39,673 nt of DNA from Peribacillus simplex (GCF_900156045.1 NZ_FTMX01000017.1:1-39673); one strand, 5' to 3'; counted from the stretch's first letter, positions 24,154 through 33,204 are shown. Program-made: numbers and translations. The notes: generated by a model from the sequence alone, not told the origin.

Positions 24154-25152
24154 TTAGTCTCGTACTTCCATTATTTCAGGTTCAAACAGGTGACAAGCTA
24201 CAAAATGTCCTGGTTTAACCTCAATGTTACGAGGTTTTTTGGTTTTACATACTTCCATACATGCAAAACATCGCGGATGGAATGTACAACCAAGGGGAGG
24301 ATTTATCGGATTCGGAACATCACCAGTTAGAATAATCCGGTCTTTTTTAACACTTTCAGGATTTGGTACAGGAACAGAAGACATGAGTGATTTTGTATAA
24401 GGATGAAGCGGTTCTGAAAACAATTGGTTTTTATCAGCAAACTCTACCATTCTGCCTAGATACATTACTCCAACTCTGTCACTAATGTGTTTAACAACAC
24501 TCAAATCATGGGCAATAAAAATGTATGTTAGCCCTAATTTTTTCTGAAGACTCTGAAAAAGATTAAGTATTTGTGCTTGTACAGATACATCCAAAGCAGA
24601 AACTGGCTCATCAGCTATTATAAGAGATGGACCTACCGCGATTGCGCGGGCGATTCCTATTCTTTGTCTTTGTCCCCCGCTAAATTCATGGGGGTAGCGA
24701 TCTGCATGAAAACCATTCAATCCTACCAATTCCAATATCTCTAACACTTTCTGCCTTCGTTCATTCTTACTCTTTCCTATACCATGTGTTGAAAGTGCTT
24801 CTTCTAAAATGGAAGAGATTCGAAGGCGGGGATTTAAAGAAGCAAATGGATCCTGGAAAACAATCTGCATTTGTTTTCTGAGCTTTCTCAACTCATACTT
24901 ACTCAAGTTTAGGACATCTCTGCCTTCAAATTTAATTTCACCACTTGTTGGTTCAATTAATTTTAAGATACTTCTTCCAGTTGTGGATTTGCCACAGCCG
25001 CTTTCGCCAACTATTCCTAATGTTTCTCCTTTAAAAAGGTTGAAAGTAACACCATCAACGGCTTTAACATAGTCTTTCTTATTAGAAATAAAACTCTTAC
25101 TTATAGGAAAATATGTTTTTAGGTCATGCACCTCTAGCAGTATTTCACTCAT
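24154..25152 (-). CDS. Oligopeptide/dipeptide ABC transporter ATPase (OppF/DppF-type)
   Basis: Walker A GESGCGKSTTG, Q loop FQDPFASLNPR, signature FSGGQRQRIGIARA, Walker B LIIADEPVSALD and H-loop AHDLSVV are all intact. The C-terminal oligopeptide-transporter extension has the Cys-rich GCTFHPRCFACMEVC motif found in Opp/Dpp ATPases. At 332 residues it is full length. It pairs with the upstream ATPase, with which it overlaps by 4 nt, to power import at the cytoplasmic face of the membrane. Confidence 0.95.
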   Translation of the reverse strand: MSEILLEVHDLKTYFPISKSFISNKKDYVKAVDGVTFNLFKGETLGIVGESGCGKSTTGRSILKLIEPTSGEIKFEGRDVLNLSKYELRKLRKQMQIVFQDPFASLNPRLRISSILEEALSTHGIGKSKNERRQKVLEILELVGLNGFHADRYPHEFSGGQRQRIGIARAIAVGPSLIIADEPVSALDVSVQAQILNLFQSLQKKLGLTYIFIAHDLSVVKHISDRVGVMYLGRMVEFADKNQLFSEPLHPYTKSLMSSVPVPNPESVKKDRIILTGDVPNPINPPLGCTFHPRCFACMEVCKTKKPRNIEVKPGHFVACHLFEPEIMEVRD

Positions 25153-26153
25153 GCTAATGCCTCCTCGTTAATATATAGCCAACATCTAACTGAGTGCTCG
25201 TTATTTGTTTTTATTAGAGGTGGATTTCGTTCAAAACATTTTGAATGAGCTTGGGTGCATCGAGAAAAAAATGGGCACCCTTTCGTTACTTCTCCGATAT
25301 TAGGTACATTGCCTTCAATTGGCTGCAGCTTATCACGTTCATCTTCAAGACTAGGAATCGAATTTAATAGACCAATTGTATAAGGATGTTGTGGATTTTT
25401 ATAAATTGTTTTTACATGAGCTTCTTCAACTATTTGTCCATAATACATGACCATAACTCGATCAGCCATTTCTGCTACTACACTTAAATCATGAGTTATT
25501 AAAAGTATTGCTGTATCAAAGTTGGTTTTGAGGTCATTCATTAAGTCCAAAATCTGTGCCTGTATAGTTACATCTAATGCTGTTGTCGGCTCATCAGCAA
25601 TTAGCAGGCTAGGATTACAAGCCATAGCCATTGCAATCATTACCCGTTGTCTCATTCCTCCAGAAAGTTGGTGTGGATAATCGTTTACAATCTTTTCTGG
25701 CCGTGGAATACCAACCTTTTTTAATATATCAACAGTTTGCTTTTTTAACTCATCCCCTGAGGCATTAGTATGAAGCTTAAGAACCTCACTAATTTGTCTT
25801 CCAATTCTATGAACAGGATTTAAGGATGTCATAGGCTCTTGAAAAATCATTGCAACATCTTTTCCACGAATAGAACGCATTTTTTTTTCAGATAATTGAT
25901 TGAAATCTATATCTTTTAAGATGATTTTCCCATCAATTTTCCCAACACTATTTGATATTAATCTCATTATGGAAAGGGACGTAACACTTTTACCACACCC
26001 TGATTCTCCTACCAAAGCAAGTGTTTCACCTTTATTAATTGTAAAGTTCACCTGGCTCACTGCATTTACAAAACCTTTTTTCCCTTTTTTAAACTTAATA
26101 GAAAGGTCTTCCACTTTCAGAAGTGCTTCTTTTTCTACAAGGTCAATTGCCAT
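25149..26153 (-). CDS. Oligopeptide/dipeptide ABC transporter ATPase (OppD/DppD-type)
   Basis: The protein has Walker A GESGCGKSVTS, Q loop FQEPMTSLNPVHRIG, signature LSGGMRQRVMIAMA, Walker B LLIADEPTTALD and the C-terminal CPFFSRCTQAHSKC cluster. I choose ATG 26153 because GGGAG lies 8 nt before it; the longer frame begins at a TTG (26168) inside that ribosome site. It is the partner of the downstream ATPase in a heterodimeric motor. Its start is only about 20 nt after the OppC stop codon. Confidence 0.95.
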   Translation of the reverse strand: MAIDLVEKEALLKVEDLSIKFKKGKKGFVNAVSQVNFTINKGETLALVGESGCGKSVTSLSIMRLISNSVGKIDGKIILKDIDFNQLSEKKMRSIRGKDVAMIFQEPMTSLNPVHRIGRQISEVLKLHTNASGDELKKQTVDILKKVGIPRPEKIVNDYPHQLSGGMRQRVMIAMAMACNPSLLIADEPTTALDVTIQAQILDLMNDLKTNFDTAILLITHDLSVVAEMADRVMVMYYGQIVEEAHVKTIYKNPQHPYTIGLLNSIPSLEDERDKLQPIEGNVPNIGEVTKGCPFFSRCTQAHSKCFERNPPLIKTNNEHSVRCWLYINEEALA

Positions 26154-26172
26154 CTTCTTCACTCCCAAGCAG

Positions 26173-27090
26173 TTATTTTTGTCTTGGATCTAGTGCATCT
26201 CGCAATCCGTCACCTAGCAGGTTAAATCCAAGTACGACTAACATAATTGCCATACCCGGGAAGAGTGACATCCACCACGCCTGTCCTAAAAAAGCTTTCC
26301 CGACGTACGCCATAGATCCCCATTCAGGTGTTGGAGGCTGAGCTCCGAGCCCCAAGAAACTTAATGCTGCAGCTACTAGAATACTAGTCCCAAATTGCAA
26401 ACTGGATAAAACGATTACTGGTGATAATACGTTAGGAAATATATGCTTCAAAATTATTTTAAAATCCGAAACGCCAAGTGCCTTTACTGCCTCTATATAC
26501 TCTTTTTCTCTTATTGATAAGACCGATCCTCGGACCACCCTTACATAAGAAGGAATAACCGAGATTGCAACCGCAATCATCGCATTAGTTAATCCGACCC
26601 CAAGTACAGCAATAATGGCAATTGCAAGAAGGAGGGAGGGAAAGGCCAATAAGATATCCATAACTTGCATAATATAAATATCAACTCTACGGTAATAGCC
26701 TGATATAATTCCTAAAATGACCCCGATAATCCCTGCAATTAGTACTGCAACAAGCCCCATCATTAATGAAACCCGGCCTCCATATAACATTCTAGAAAAT
26801 ATATCTCTCCCAAAATCATCTGTTCCTAATAAATGCTGTCCTCCTGGGGGTAAGAACCTCTGCTCGAATTTCATTACATCAACTGGATATGGAGCAATCA
26901 AAGGAGCAAGTAAGGTAACTGAAACGAAAAACAATAAAATAAAAGCTCCAATAACGGCACTTTTGTTAGTTAGTATTCTTTTCCCCACTAATGACCAGTA
27001 TGTTTTGGACTTTAACTCTGAATTTCTATTATTCTGGGGAGGTGTGAATTTGGTTTCTGAATTTGTAAGCTTAGGAGCGGAACTGCTCAA
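26173..27090 (-). CDS. Peptide ABC transporter permease (OppC/DppC-type)
   Basis: The protein has an N-terminal cytoplasmic tail of about 35 residues, a first helix (SAVIGAFILLFFVSVTLLAP), the periplasm-side segment with HLLGTDDFGRDIFSRMLYG typical of DppC, further helices, and the EAA loop YIEAVKALGVSDFKIILKHI that contacts the ATPases. It starts at TTG with AAAGGGG upstream. It forms the membrane channel with the OppB-type permease encoded 17 nt upstream. Confidence 0.94.
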   Translation of the reverse strand: MSSSAPKLTNSETKFTPPQNNRNSELKSKTYWSLVGKRILTNKSAVIGAFILLFFVSVTLLAPLIAPYPVDVMKFEQRFLPPGGQHLLGTDDFGRDIFSRMLYGGRVSLMMGLVAVLIAGIIGVILGIISGYYRRVDIYIMQVMDILLAFPSLLLAIAIIAVLGVGLTNAMIAVAISVIPSYVRVVRGSVLSIREKEYIEAVKALGVSDFKIILKHIFPNVLSPVIVLSSLQFGTSILVAAALSFLGLGAQPPTPEWGSMAYVGKAFLGQAWWMSLFPGMAIMLVVLGFNLLGDGLRDALDPRQK

Positions 27091-27107
27091 ATTGCTTGCA
27101 CCCCTTT

Positions 27108-28025
27108 CTAATATTTAATACGTGGATCTACTAAACTGTATACAAGATCCACTATTAAGTTAGTTATAATAAAAAGAAATGCCATAAATAGGACAAGCCC
27201 TTGTACCGTCGGCAAATCCCTTTTAGTGATTGCTTCAATAGAAAAACTCCCTAATCCTGGTAATGCAAATACATTTTCAATGACTACAGCACCTGCTAAT
27301 AAGAAACCAAACTGCAGACCAATTAAAGTAATAACAGGTATCATGGCATTTTGGAGAGCATGCTGAAAAATCATAGGAATCATGGCAAGACCTTTAGCTT
27401 GGGCCGTTCTCATGAAATCTTGTTTAATTACTTCAAGCATGCTTGACCTCGTCATTCTTGCTATATTACCAGCTGATCCTAAACCAAGTGTAATAGATGG
27501 CAGAATTAACGAATAAAACCCTTGATATCCAGAAATAGGGAAAAGGCTGAATTGATATGAAAATATCCAAATTAAGAATAAAGCAATCCAAAATCCTGGT
27601 GCAGAAATCCCGATTAAGGAAATCACCATAGCTAGTTGGTCAAAGATTGTGTTTTGTTTCACTGCTGCTAAAATACCCATTAAAATCCCAAATACAGACC
27701 CGATGATTAAACTATAAAGCGCTAGTTGAACTGTAATTGGAAAGCGAACCGTAATCTCTTCAACCACCGTCAGACCTGTAACATATGATGTTCCTAAGTC
27801 CCCTTGCAACACATTCTTAATATAATCAATGTATTGAATAAAAAGCGGCTGGTCTAGACCTAGAGTGTTTTTCATTTCAGCTATGGACTCTTCTGAGGCA
27901 AAATCTCCTAGAATATAAGTTACTGGATCACCAGGGATAAGATGCATCATCAAAAAGACTAAAAACGATACACCAGTAAGAGTAACAACCATGGATAAAG
28001 TACGATTCAAAATATATTTAGACAA
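27108..28025 (-). CDS. Peptide ABC transporter permease (OppB/DppB-type)
   Basis: The start YILNRTLSMVVTLTGVSFLVF is typical of DppB. It is followed by HLIPGDPVTYILG, the LGLDQPLFIQYIDYI segment, and transmembrane helices with the EAA loop FMRTAQAKGLAMIPMIFQHA. The length of 305 residues is normal. It forms the pore with the OppC-type protein. It lies 69 nt after the binding-protein gene, with the imperfect repeat AGTTAGGGATGTGCATCCCTAACT in the gap, which can form a hairpin and may reduce read-through after the highly expressed binding-protein gene. Confidence 0.94.
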   Translation of the reverse strand: MSKYILNRTLSMVVTLTGVSFLVFLMMHLIPGDPVTYILGDFASEESIAEMKNTLGLDQPLFIQYIDYIKNVLQGDLGTSYVTGLTVVEEITVRFPITVQLALYSLIIGSVFGILMGILAAVKQNTIFDQLAMVISLIGISAPGFWIALFLIWIFSYQFSLFPISGYQGFYSLILPSITLGLGSAGNIARMTRSSMLEVIKQDFMRTAQAKGLAMIPMIFQHALQNAMIPVITLIGLQFGFLLAGAVVIENVFALPGLGSFSIEAITKRDLPTVQGLVLFMAFLFIITNLIVDLVYSLVDPRIKY

Positions 28026-28039
28026 GTTTTCAGATCCCT

Positions 28040-28081
28040 CCTTTTCTAAATAAGGCAGTTAGGGATGTGCATCCCTAACTT
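28040..28081 (-). terminator. Intercistronic hairpin between binding-protein and permease genes
   Basis: AGTTAGGGATG and CATCCCTAACT form perfect 11-bp arms with a 2-nt gap. There is no strong T run, so it looks like an attenuating or RNA-stabilising hairpin in the 69-nt gap and not a full stop. Confidence 0.55.
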
Positions 28082-28093
28082 TATCGGTTGAAT

Positions 28094-29686
28094 TTATTTC
28101 GAAGTAATATCATTAAATATAATAGATTGTGAATAAGGATTTTGTTTAAATCCATCAATATCACGGTAAGCGGTTACATTCTCACGGACAAATAATGGAA
28201 CCCAAGGAGATTCTTCCACAAGAAATTGCTGTGCTTGTTCATAAATTTTCATGCGCTCTTCATTATCCATCGTTTGACGTGCTTTAGTGAGCAAATTTTG
28301 TAATTTCTCAGATTCGTAATGCATTCTTATTGAGCTTCCTTTTCCAAAAAGCATATATAAGACATCTGGATCTGACCATCCGTAACCAACTAGAATTGCA
28401 TCATGTAACCCCTTAGGTGTATTTGCAGCCATTGCCGCTGCTTCTTGAACAGAAATATTAACTTTGATACCAATATCCTTTAATTGTCCTTGAAGAATTT
28501 GGACAATTCTTTGCATTACCGGTTCATCAGATAACCATATTTCAAATGAGAAAGGCTTTCCGTCTTTCTCTACAATCCCATCTCCATTTGAATCCTTCCA
28601 CCCAGATTCCGCCAGTAACGACTTAGCCTTTTCCACATTTTTGGTGTACTTTTGTTTTGCTTCTCCTTCAACCTTTTCACTATATCCAGGTATAGTTTGA
28701 GGAAGCGGACCAAAGAGCGGTTTTGCATAGCCTTCCAAAGCAAATTCAACGATTGGTTCACGATCAATACCGAGTGCGATAGCTTGTCTAACGCGTTTGT
28801 CTTGGAACATTGGTTTCTTATTGTTGAAGCCTAAGTAAGTTATACCTTGATCGTACATACTATCAATTTTCACACCTTCTGTTGTTTCAAGGTCTTTAAT
28901 ATAGTTTGGTGGCACCCTTGTCATAATTTGTGTGGTACCTTTCTTAAATTCTAGCACCCTAGTGTCATCATCCGTGATAAAGCGGAATTCATATTTATCA
29001 AAATCTGAAACACCCTTGTTATCCACAAACGAAGGACCCCAATTATAATCGTCATTTTTCGTGTAAGTAATAGAAGATCCCCGTATCCGTTCTCCAAATT
29101 TAAATATTCCTGAAGCCGCAGGGTGTTCTCCAAAATCATCTCCGTACTCATCAAGTGATTTAGGATCCATCGGCGCTAAATATACAGTAGTTAATCCACT
29201 GGCAAAAGGTGCAAAGGGCTCTGTGAAATAAACCATTAATTTTTGTGCATCAGCCTCGATTTTGTCCACTGGCCCAGCAAGAAACTTAATAGCAGAATGT
29301 TGAAGGAACCTTTCAAACGACTTTTTAACCGCTTCAGCAGTAACCGGCTCTCCAGAATGGAACTTGGCATTTTTATCTAAATAGAATGTCCAAACTTTCC
29401 CATCCTTTGAGATTTCATACTTTTCAGCAAGGCCAGGTATTATATTTCCATCTAGATCCCTTCGTAACAATGTGTCATAAATATGGGCATTTGAATCATC
29501 AACCCAAGTTGTTTTATGGACATCAATGGTATCAGGTTCACGAACAGAAGAGATTACTAATGTGTTCCGTGATTTGCCCTCTCCATTTCCTGAACTTTGT
29601 TCATTCGATTTTGGGGTACAACCTGCTAAAATTACCATGGTACTTAATATAGCGATTAATAGAATTCGCCACGCTTTCTTTTTCAC
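28094..29686 (-). CDS. Peptide ABC transporter substrate-binding lipoprotein (SBP family 5)
   Basis: A lipobox VILAGC puts the lipid anchor on Cys23, after a KKK signal start. The mature protein has the family 5 features: TFYLDKNAKFHSGEPVTAE, the ASGIFKFGER segment, VRQAIALGIDREPIVE, and AKSLLAESGWKDSNGDG. Relatives bind peptides, nickel or other ligands, and residues in the pocket do not allow a specificity call. Here it should capture the extracellular peptide and deliver it to the permeases. It is second in the operon, 16 nt after the M81 gene. Confidence 0.94.
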   Translation of the reverse strand: MKKKAWRILLIAILSTMVILAGCTPKSNEQSSGNGEGKSRNTLVISSVREPDTIDVHKTTWVDDSNAHIYDTLLRRDLDGNIIPGLAEKYEISKDGKVWTFYLDKNAKFHSGEPVTAEAVKKSFERFLQHSAIKFLAGPVDKIEADAQKLMVYFTEPFAPFASGLTTVYLAPMDPKSLDEYGDDFGEHPAASGIFKFGERIRGSSITYTKNDDYNWGPSFVDNKGVSDFDKYEFRFITDDDTRVLEFKKGTTQIMTRVPPNYIKDLETTEGVKIDSMYDQGITYLGFNNKKPMFQDKRVRQAIALGIDREPIVEFALEGYAKPLFGPLPQTIPGYSEKVEGEAKQKYTKNVEKAKSLLAESGWKDSNGDGIVEKDGKPFSFEIWLSDEPVMQRIVQILQGQLKDIGIKVNISVQEAAAMAANTPKGLHDAILVGYGWSDPDVLYMLFGKGSSIRMHYESEKLQNLLTKARQTMDNEERMKIYEQAQQFLVEESPWVPLFVRENVTAYRDIDGFKQNPYSQSIIFNDITSK

Positions 29687-29701
29687 TTTCGCCCCCCCTT
29701 T

Positions 29702-31192
29702 TTATTTAACCTTATCTTCCTGTGAAAATTCTATCTCCTTAATAAAAGGATAAACTGGTTTTGTAAGTCTCGTGTGTTTAAAAGAATAAAGGTTAAAGCT
29801 GGATAACCCAGGAGAGTCAACTGGGATTATTTCATGTGCCAGTGGTTCAAATCCGGCACGGAAATGCTGGCTTGATTTTAAGGCGACGATTTTGTATGAT
29901 CTTATATTAATTCCATGTAACAAAAAGATTTGTTCATCCAGTGTTTGGGACCTTTTTGAACAAACAACAATATCAATGCCGCCAACAACTATCCTTGCTG
30001 ACTTACCATAATCTACTCTTGCACCTCTTCCCATTGGAGAAGATTGAATAAACTTTCCATCAGTGAGAGTTTTAACGTATGCTTTTATTGGAACAGGCCT
30101 TCCGTGCATGTCATCTGTTTTGCCACCGAGCAATACTTCGATTGAAGCTCCTACTCCTCTTTCATGTGCAATGTTCACTACTTCGGGGTCATAAATAAAA
30201 CCGAAACAAGCATTTTCAAGATTTGCCTTTATCATGGCTGAAAGCAAGTGAGTTCCATCACCTGGTGTACCTCCTCCAGGATTATCAGAGTTTTCGTTAA
30301 TTACAATAGGTTTTCCTTCTATTTTTAGTGCTCTATTTATCCCTTCTTCAGGATTATCAATATCAGGAAAAAACTTCTCTTTTGTATTCCATATTTCTAT
30401 TGCAATTTCTTCTGCTATTTGATCTGCAAGCGCCTGGTCATTATTCGTAACAGTTACAACCGAAACTCCGACTTCAGGAATATCCGTGTAAGGAAATCCA
30501 TGAAAGAATGTACAATCAATAATTGCTTCATTTTCTTCGTGTGCCCAGCACAATTCATTTATTATATTTGCAGGTGGTAAATCCGTAGTAGATGTAGGAA
30601 TCATAAGTGGAAGCTTCTTAAGGCTCATCTTTGGTTGTATTTCACCTAAAAGAATTTTTTTCGTAATATCAATCGCTTCGATTCCTCTTTCATAACAATC
30701 AATATGAGGGTAGAAATTAACACCCAACAGGACATCTGCTTCTCTAACCATTTGATCAGTTATATTTCCGTGAAGATCCAGCGTAACTACAACAGGGATT
30801 TTATATCCAATAACTTCTCTAACAGCAGCTAATATACCGCCTTCAAGATCATCAACGTCTTCAGCAACCCCAGCACCATGAAGTGCAAGACAAACGGCAT
30901 CATACTCTGCTACCGCTTTAATCGAATCAGTTAATTCACTAATAAGCCGTTTGTAGGTTTCTTGAGTTATAACCCCTGAAGGCATCGCAAAAGCGGAAAA
31001 CATTGGAATCACTTCCACTCCTGTTTCTTCAGCACGATCAATCATACCACCTAAGTAATCTCTTACTTTACGGTGTTTAAGAATGATTTCATCGCCATGA
31101 ATCCATCTCCATTCCTTAAACGATTCAACTGTTGTTTTCTCATTGGAAAATGTGTTTGTCTCGTGTGCAATTTCACCTATCAAGATTTTCAT
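29702..31192 (-). CDS. M81 family metallopeptidase (MlrC-like)
   Basis: Nearly the whole protein fits the MlrC family: ILIGEIAHETNTFS at the N terminus, YDAVCLALHGAGVAED, VVVTLDLHGNITDQM, and a C-terminal domain with NPGGGTPGDGTHLLSAM and VVCSKRSQTLDEQIF. The likely zinc ligands Asp and His in LDLHG are followed by His in NFYPHID exactly 24 residues after the Asp, the spacing I recall for the zinc site of microcystin-degrading MlrC. MlrC cleaves a linear tetrapeptide made from a toxin that contains D-amino acids. The start ATG 31192 has GGGGAG just upstream; ATG 31210 does not. It is the first gene of the 16-kb operon. Confidence 0.9.
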   Translation of the reverse strand: MKILIGEIAHETNTFSNEKTTVESFKEWRWIHGDEIILKHRKVRDYLGGMIDRAEETGVEVIPMFSAFAMPSGVITQETYKRLISELTDSIKAVAEYDAVCLALHGAGVAEDVDDLEGGILAAVREVIGYKIPVVVTLDLHGNITDQMVREADVLLGVNFYPHIDCYERGIEAIDITKKILLGEIQPKMSLKKLPLMIPTSTTDLPPANIINELCWAHEENEAIIDCTFFHGFPYTDIPEVGVSVVTVTNNDQALADQIAEEIAIEIWNTKEKFFPDIDNPEEGINRALKIEGKPIVINENSDNPGGGTPGDGTHLLSAMIKANLENACFGFIYDPEVVNIAHERGVGASIEVLLGGKTDDMHGRPVPIKAYVKTLTDGKFIQSSPMGRGARVDYGKSARIVVGGIDIVVCSKRSQTLDEQIFLLHGINIRSYKIVALKSSQHFRAGFEPLAHEIIPVDSPGLSSFNLYSFKHTRLTKPVYPFIKEIEFSQEDKVK

Positions 31193-31210
31193 TGTTCTCC
31201 CCACTTTCAT

Positions 31211-31293
31211 TGAAGTAATTACTTTGAAAAAATATAAAAATGAAGTAAATATTTCATTTTTATCATTATATTACCTTTTTACCAACCTTTCAA
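31211..31293 (-). promoter_or_regulatory. Main promoter of the D-peptide operon with two candidate operators
   Basis: On the minus strand TTGAAA (31288-31293) and TATAAT (31265-31270) stand exactly 17 bp apart. Just after the -10 box a palindrome with perfect 9-bp arms AAAAATGAA and TTCATTTTT around 8 nt covers 31236-31261. A second site, with the palindromic core AAGTAATTACTT, lies at 31213-31224. On the plus strand both begin TGAAGTAA, 30 bp apart (about three helical turns). Position and phasing suit repression by a dimer or tetramer, most likely the RpiR protein. Confidence 0.65.
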
Positions 31294-32292
31294 TAGCAAT
31301 ATTTGATTTTTATAAATTTTCAGAATTAAATATATCATTCTTAAGTTTTGACGAAGATTATTCTCGTAAAGGTTTCATGCCCTAAAAGTTATACTCTTGT
31401 GTAGAAAAGTTACTTGGAGCTAAAATAAACCTCAAAACTGTGTTTTTTAGGCAGTTGAGGCTTAGCATATGGTTGAATAGGACTGTTGATAATACCCATA
31501 TTAATCTGCATCCCATTGGGTATTTGGTAATTGCATATCAGTAAATTAATAGAAAAAAATTTTCGAACATAAAATACCAGAAGCGTACCTGATTTTTCAA
31601 GGCTACTCCAATGTTTCAACGTGTGTCTGATTAAAAACATGTTGTTAGCCAGTCCTATTATTTTGTCATAATATTGAGTCAAAAATCCAAAACTGGTAAC
31701 ACAACGGTTGCATGATATAGGTGAACTGTGTATTTTCTTTAAGATTTGATCTGACCTACCCCAAAAGCACTCACCTCCATATATCTTTAACTTTGATTGG
31801 TTTCATGCCATCGCTCCTTTTTAAGACACACGTTGTCATATTCCCTTATAAATTCTCCTTTTAATAAGGCTGTTATATTACTCAGGAACCTCAATCTGGT
31901 CAGCTATTGAACTTCTAATACCTTTATCGTAGACAAAACAGTATATAGCTAACTAGAATGCTGTTTTTTTAGCTTGTCGTAACATAACGGTATTAAACTG
32001 GAGAAAAGGAAATGACTTTAAGCAATTGCTTTTATTATTAAAACTGAGCTTCCAATTACTCTTTGAATCTCTAGAGCTATTGAAGCGATTTTAGCTGTGT
32101 TGTAAATGAAAAATTTTAATTACGTACTCAATAAAAACGTTAATGCTGGATATTTGTGACACTATATCTCAAAATTCCTACTCGTTCGAGAACGAGAGAC
32201 GTATATCTTTAAAAAAAGAAGGGATGCTAGTCGACTTAAAAGTTTTAATGCAAGCGATACTTACTCTCGCTACCATAAACCTTCAAAAATGG
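31294..32292. other. Long AT-rich stretch without a recognisable gene
   Basis: A 90-codon minus frame at 31410-31682 has no ribosome site at its start and no family likeness that I can see. It may be a decayed gene. A 63-codon plus frame at 32143-32334 runs into the hairpin downstream and is probably chance. No RNA gene was recognised. Confidence 0.4.
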
Positions 32293-32324
32293 AAACTGGA
32301 CATGGCAAGGGCCATGTCCAGTTT
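32293..32324. terminator. Strong hairpin after the DUF4097-type gene
   Basis: AAACTGGACATGGC and GCCATGTCCAGTTT are perfect 14-bp arms around a 4-nt loop. It lies about 60 nt beyond the stop codon of the minus-strand lipoprotein gene, with CCATTTTTG after it on that strand. Confidence 0.75.
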
Positions 32325-32385
32325 GATTATTTAGAACAGCTAAAATGTAATCCCCCTCACTTTTGTGAAAGGGTCTAGCATGGTA

Positions 32386-33204
32386 TTAATTAACAAATTC
32401 AAGATTAATGTCTCCATTATTAGTGCTGACATCTAATGTCTTATCACCATTAATTTTATTTTCAGGTAGATTATTTTTACCTTTGGAAGTATGGCTTGAA
32501 ATGCTAAATGCGTCATATGCCCCTCTAATAGTCCCAGTAATATCACCATTTGTGGTACTCAATTTTAATGTGTCTTTAACTGCAACTTTTGTTACCTCTA
32601 TGTTACCATTTGAGGTTGTTGCATCGAACGTACCTTTTATTCCCACACTAGATAAAATTATATCGTCATTTTTAGATTCCATTTTTAGAATTTTGTCAAC
32701 TGCCACATTAGAAACTTTTATTTTACCATTTGAAGTTGTTGCATCGACGGCACCGGATATATTTACTTCTGATAGATCAATATCTCCATTGGATGTTTTT
32801 ATATCAATCCCGCTGGCAACACCGCTTGGAACAGCTATCTTTACATACCGATGTGCTTTGTCTGTGTCTAAACCGATATAGTCTTTCAACCGATTATTAG
32901 TGATAGCTTTCATTTTTAACTTCTTTTGATCCGAGACGTTTATTTCATATGATTCCATATCATTTTGAAAATAAGTGATATGAACCGCATTGTCAGTTGA
33001 TCTTACCAACTCAACGTTACGATCTCTATAAGACAGTGATATTTGATTAACCTTATTTGCGTTTACTGAATAGCTTTTTTCTTTGTATTGTGTTGAATAA
33101 TTTTGCTTAACAGAACAAGAACCCTTTGTGCATGCAGTAGTAATGATTAGTACTAATCCAAGAGTAACACTGACAGACAAAAGATTTTTAATAACTTTTT
33201 TCAT
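32386..33204 (-). CDS. DUF4097-type repeat-rich putative lipoprotein
   Basis: An N-terminal signal ends in ITTAC (Cys25), probably a lipobox. The rest is an all-beta protein with recurring strands that end in an Asn-Gly turn: KTSNGDIDLSEV, TTSNGKIKVSNV, TTSNGNIEVTKV, STTNGDITG and STNNGDINLEFV, each about 20-30 residues apart. This is typical of DUF4097/adhesin-like beta-solenoid proteins, which are often encoded near envelope-stress genes. Function is unknown. A promoter copied from the gntR region lies about 500 bp upstream (33719-33747) and points towards it, across an alpha/beta-hydrolase relic. Confidence 0.8.
   Translation of the reverse strand: MKKVIKNLLSVSVTLGLVLIITTACTKGSCSVKQNYSTQYKEKSYSVNANKVNQISLSYRDRNVELVRSTDNAVHITYFQNDMESYEINVSDQKKLKMKAITNNRLKDYIGLDTDKAHRYVKIAVPSGVASGIDIKTSNGDIDLSEVNISGAVDATTSNGKIKVSNVAVDKILKMESKNDDIILSSVGIKGTFDATTSNGNIEVTKVAVKDTLKLSTTNGDITGTIRGAYDAFSISSHTSKGKNNLPENKINGDKTLDVSTNNGDINLEFVN

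Noticed and set aside
29702..31192. A microcystin degradation (mlrABCD) cluster
   Set aside because: Only an MlrC-like protein is present. There is no MlrA membrane protease or MlrD, and the MlrB-like hydrolase assignment would be unsupported.
31410..31682. A 90-codon minus-strand gene
   Set aside because: No ribosome site, no recognisable motif and unusual composition. I kept it only as a note on the gene-poor stretch.
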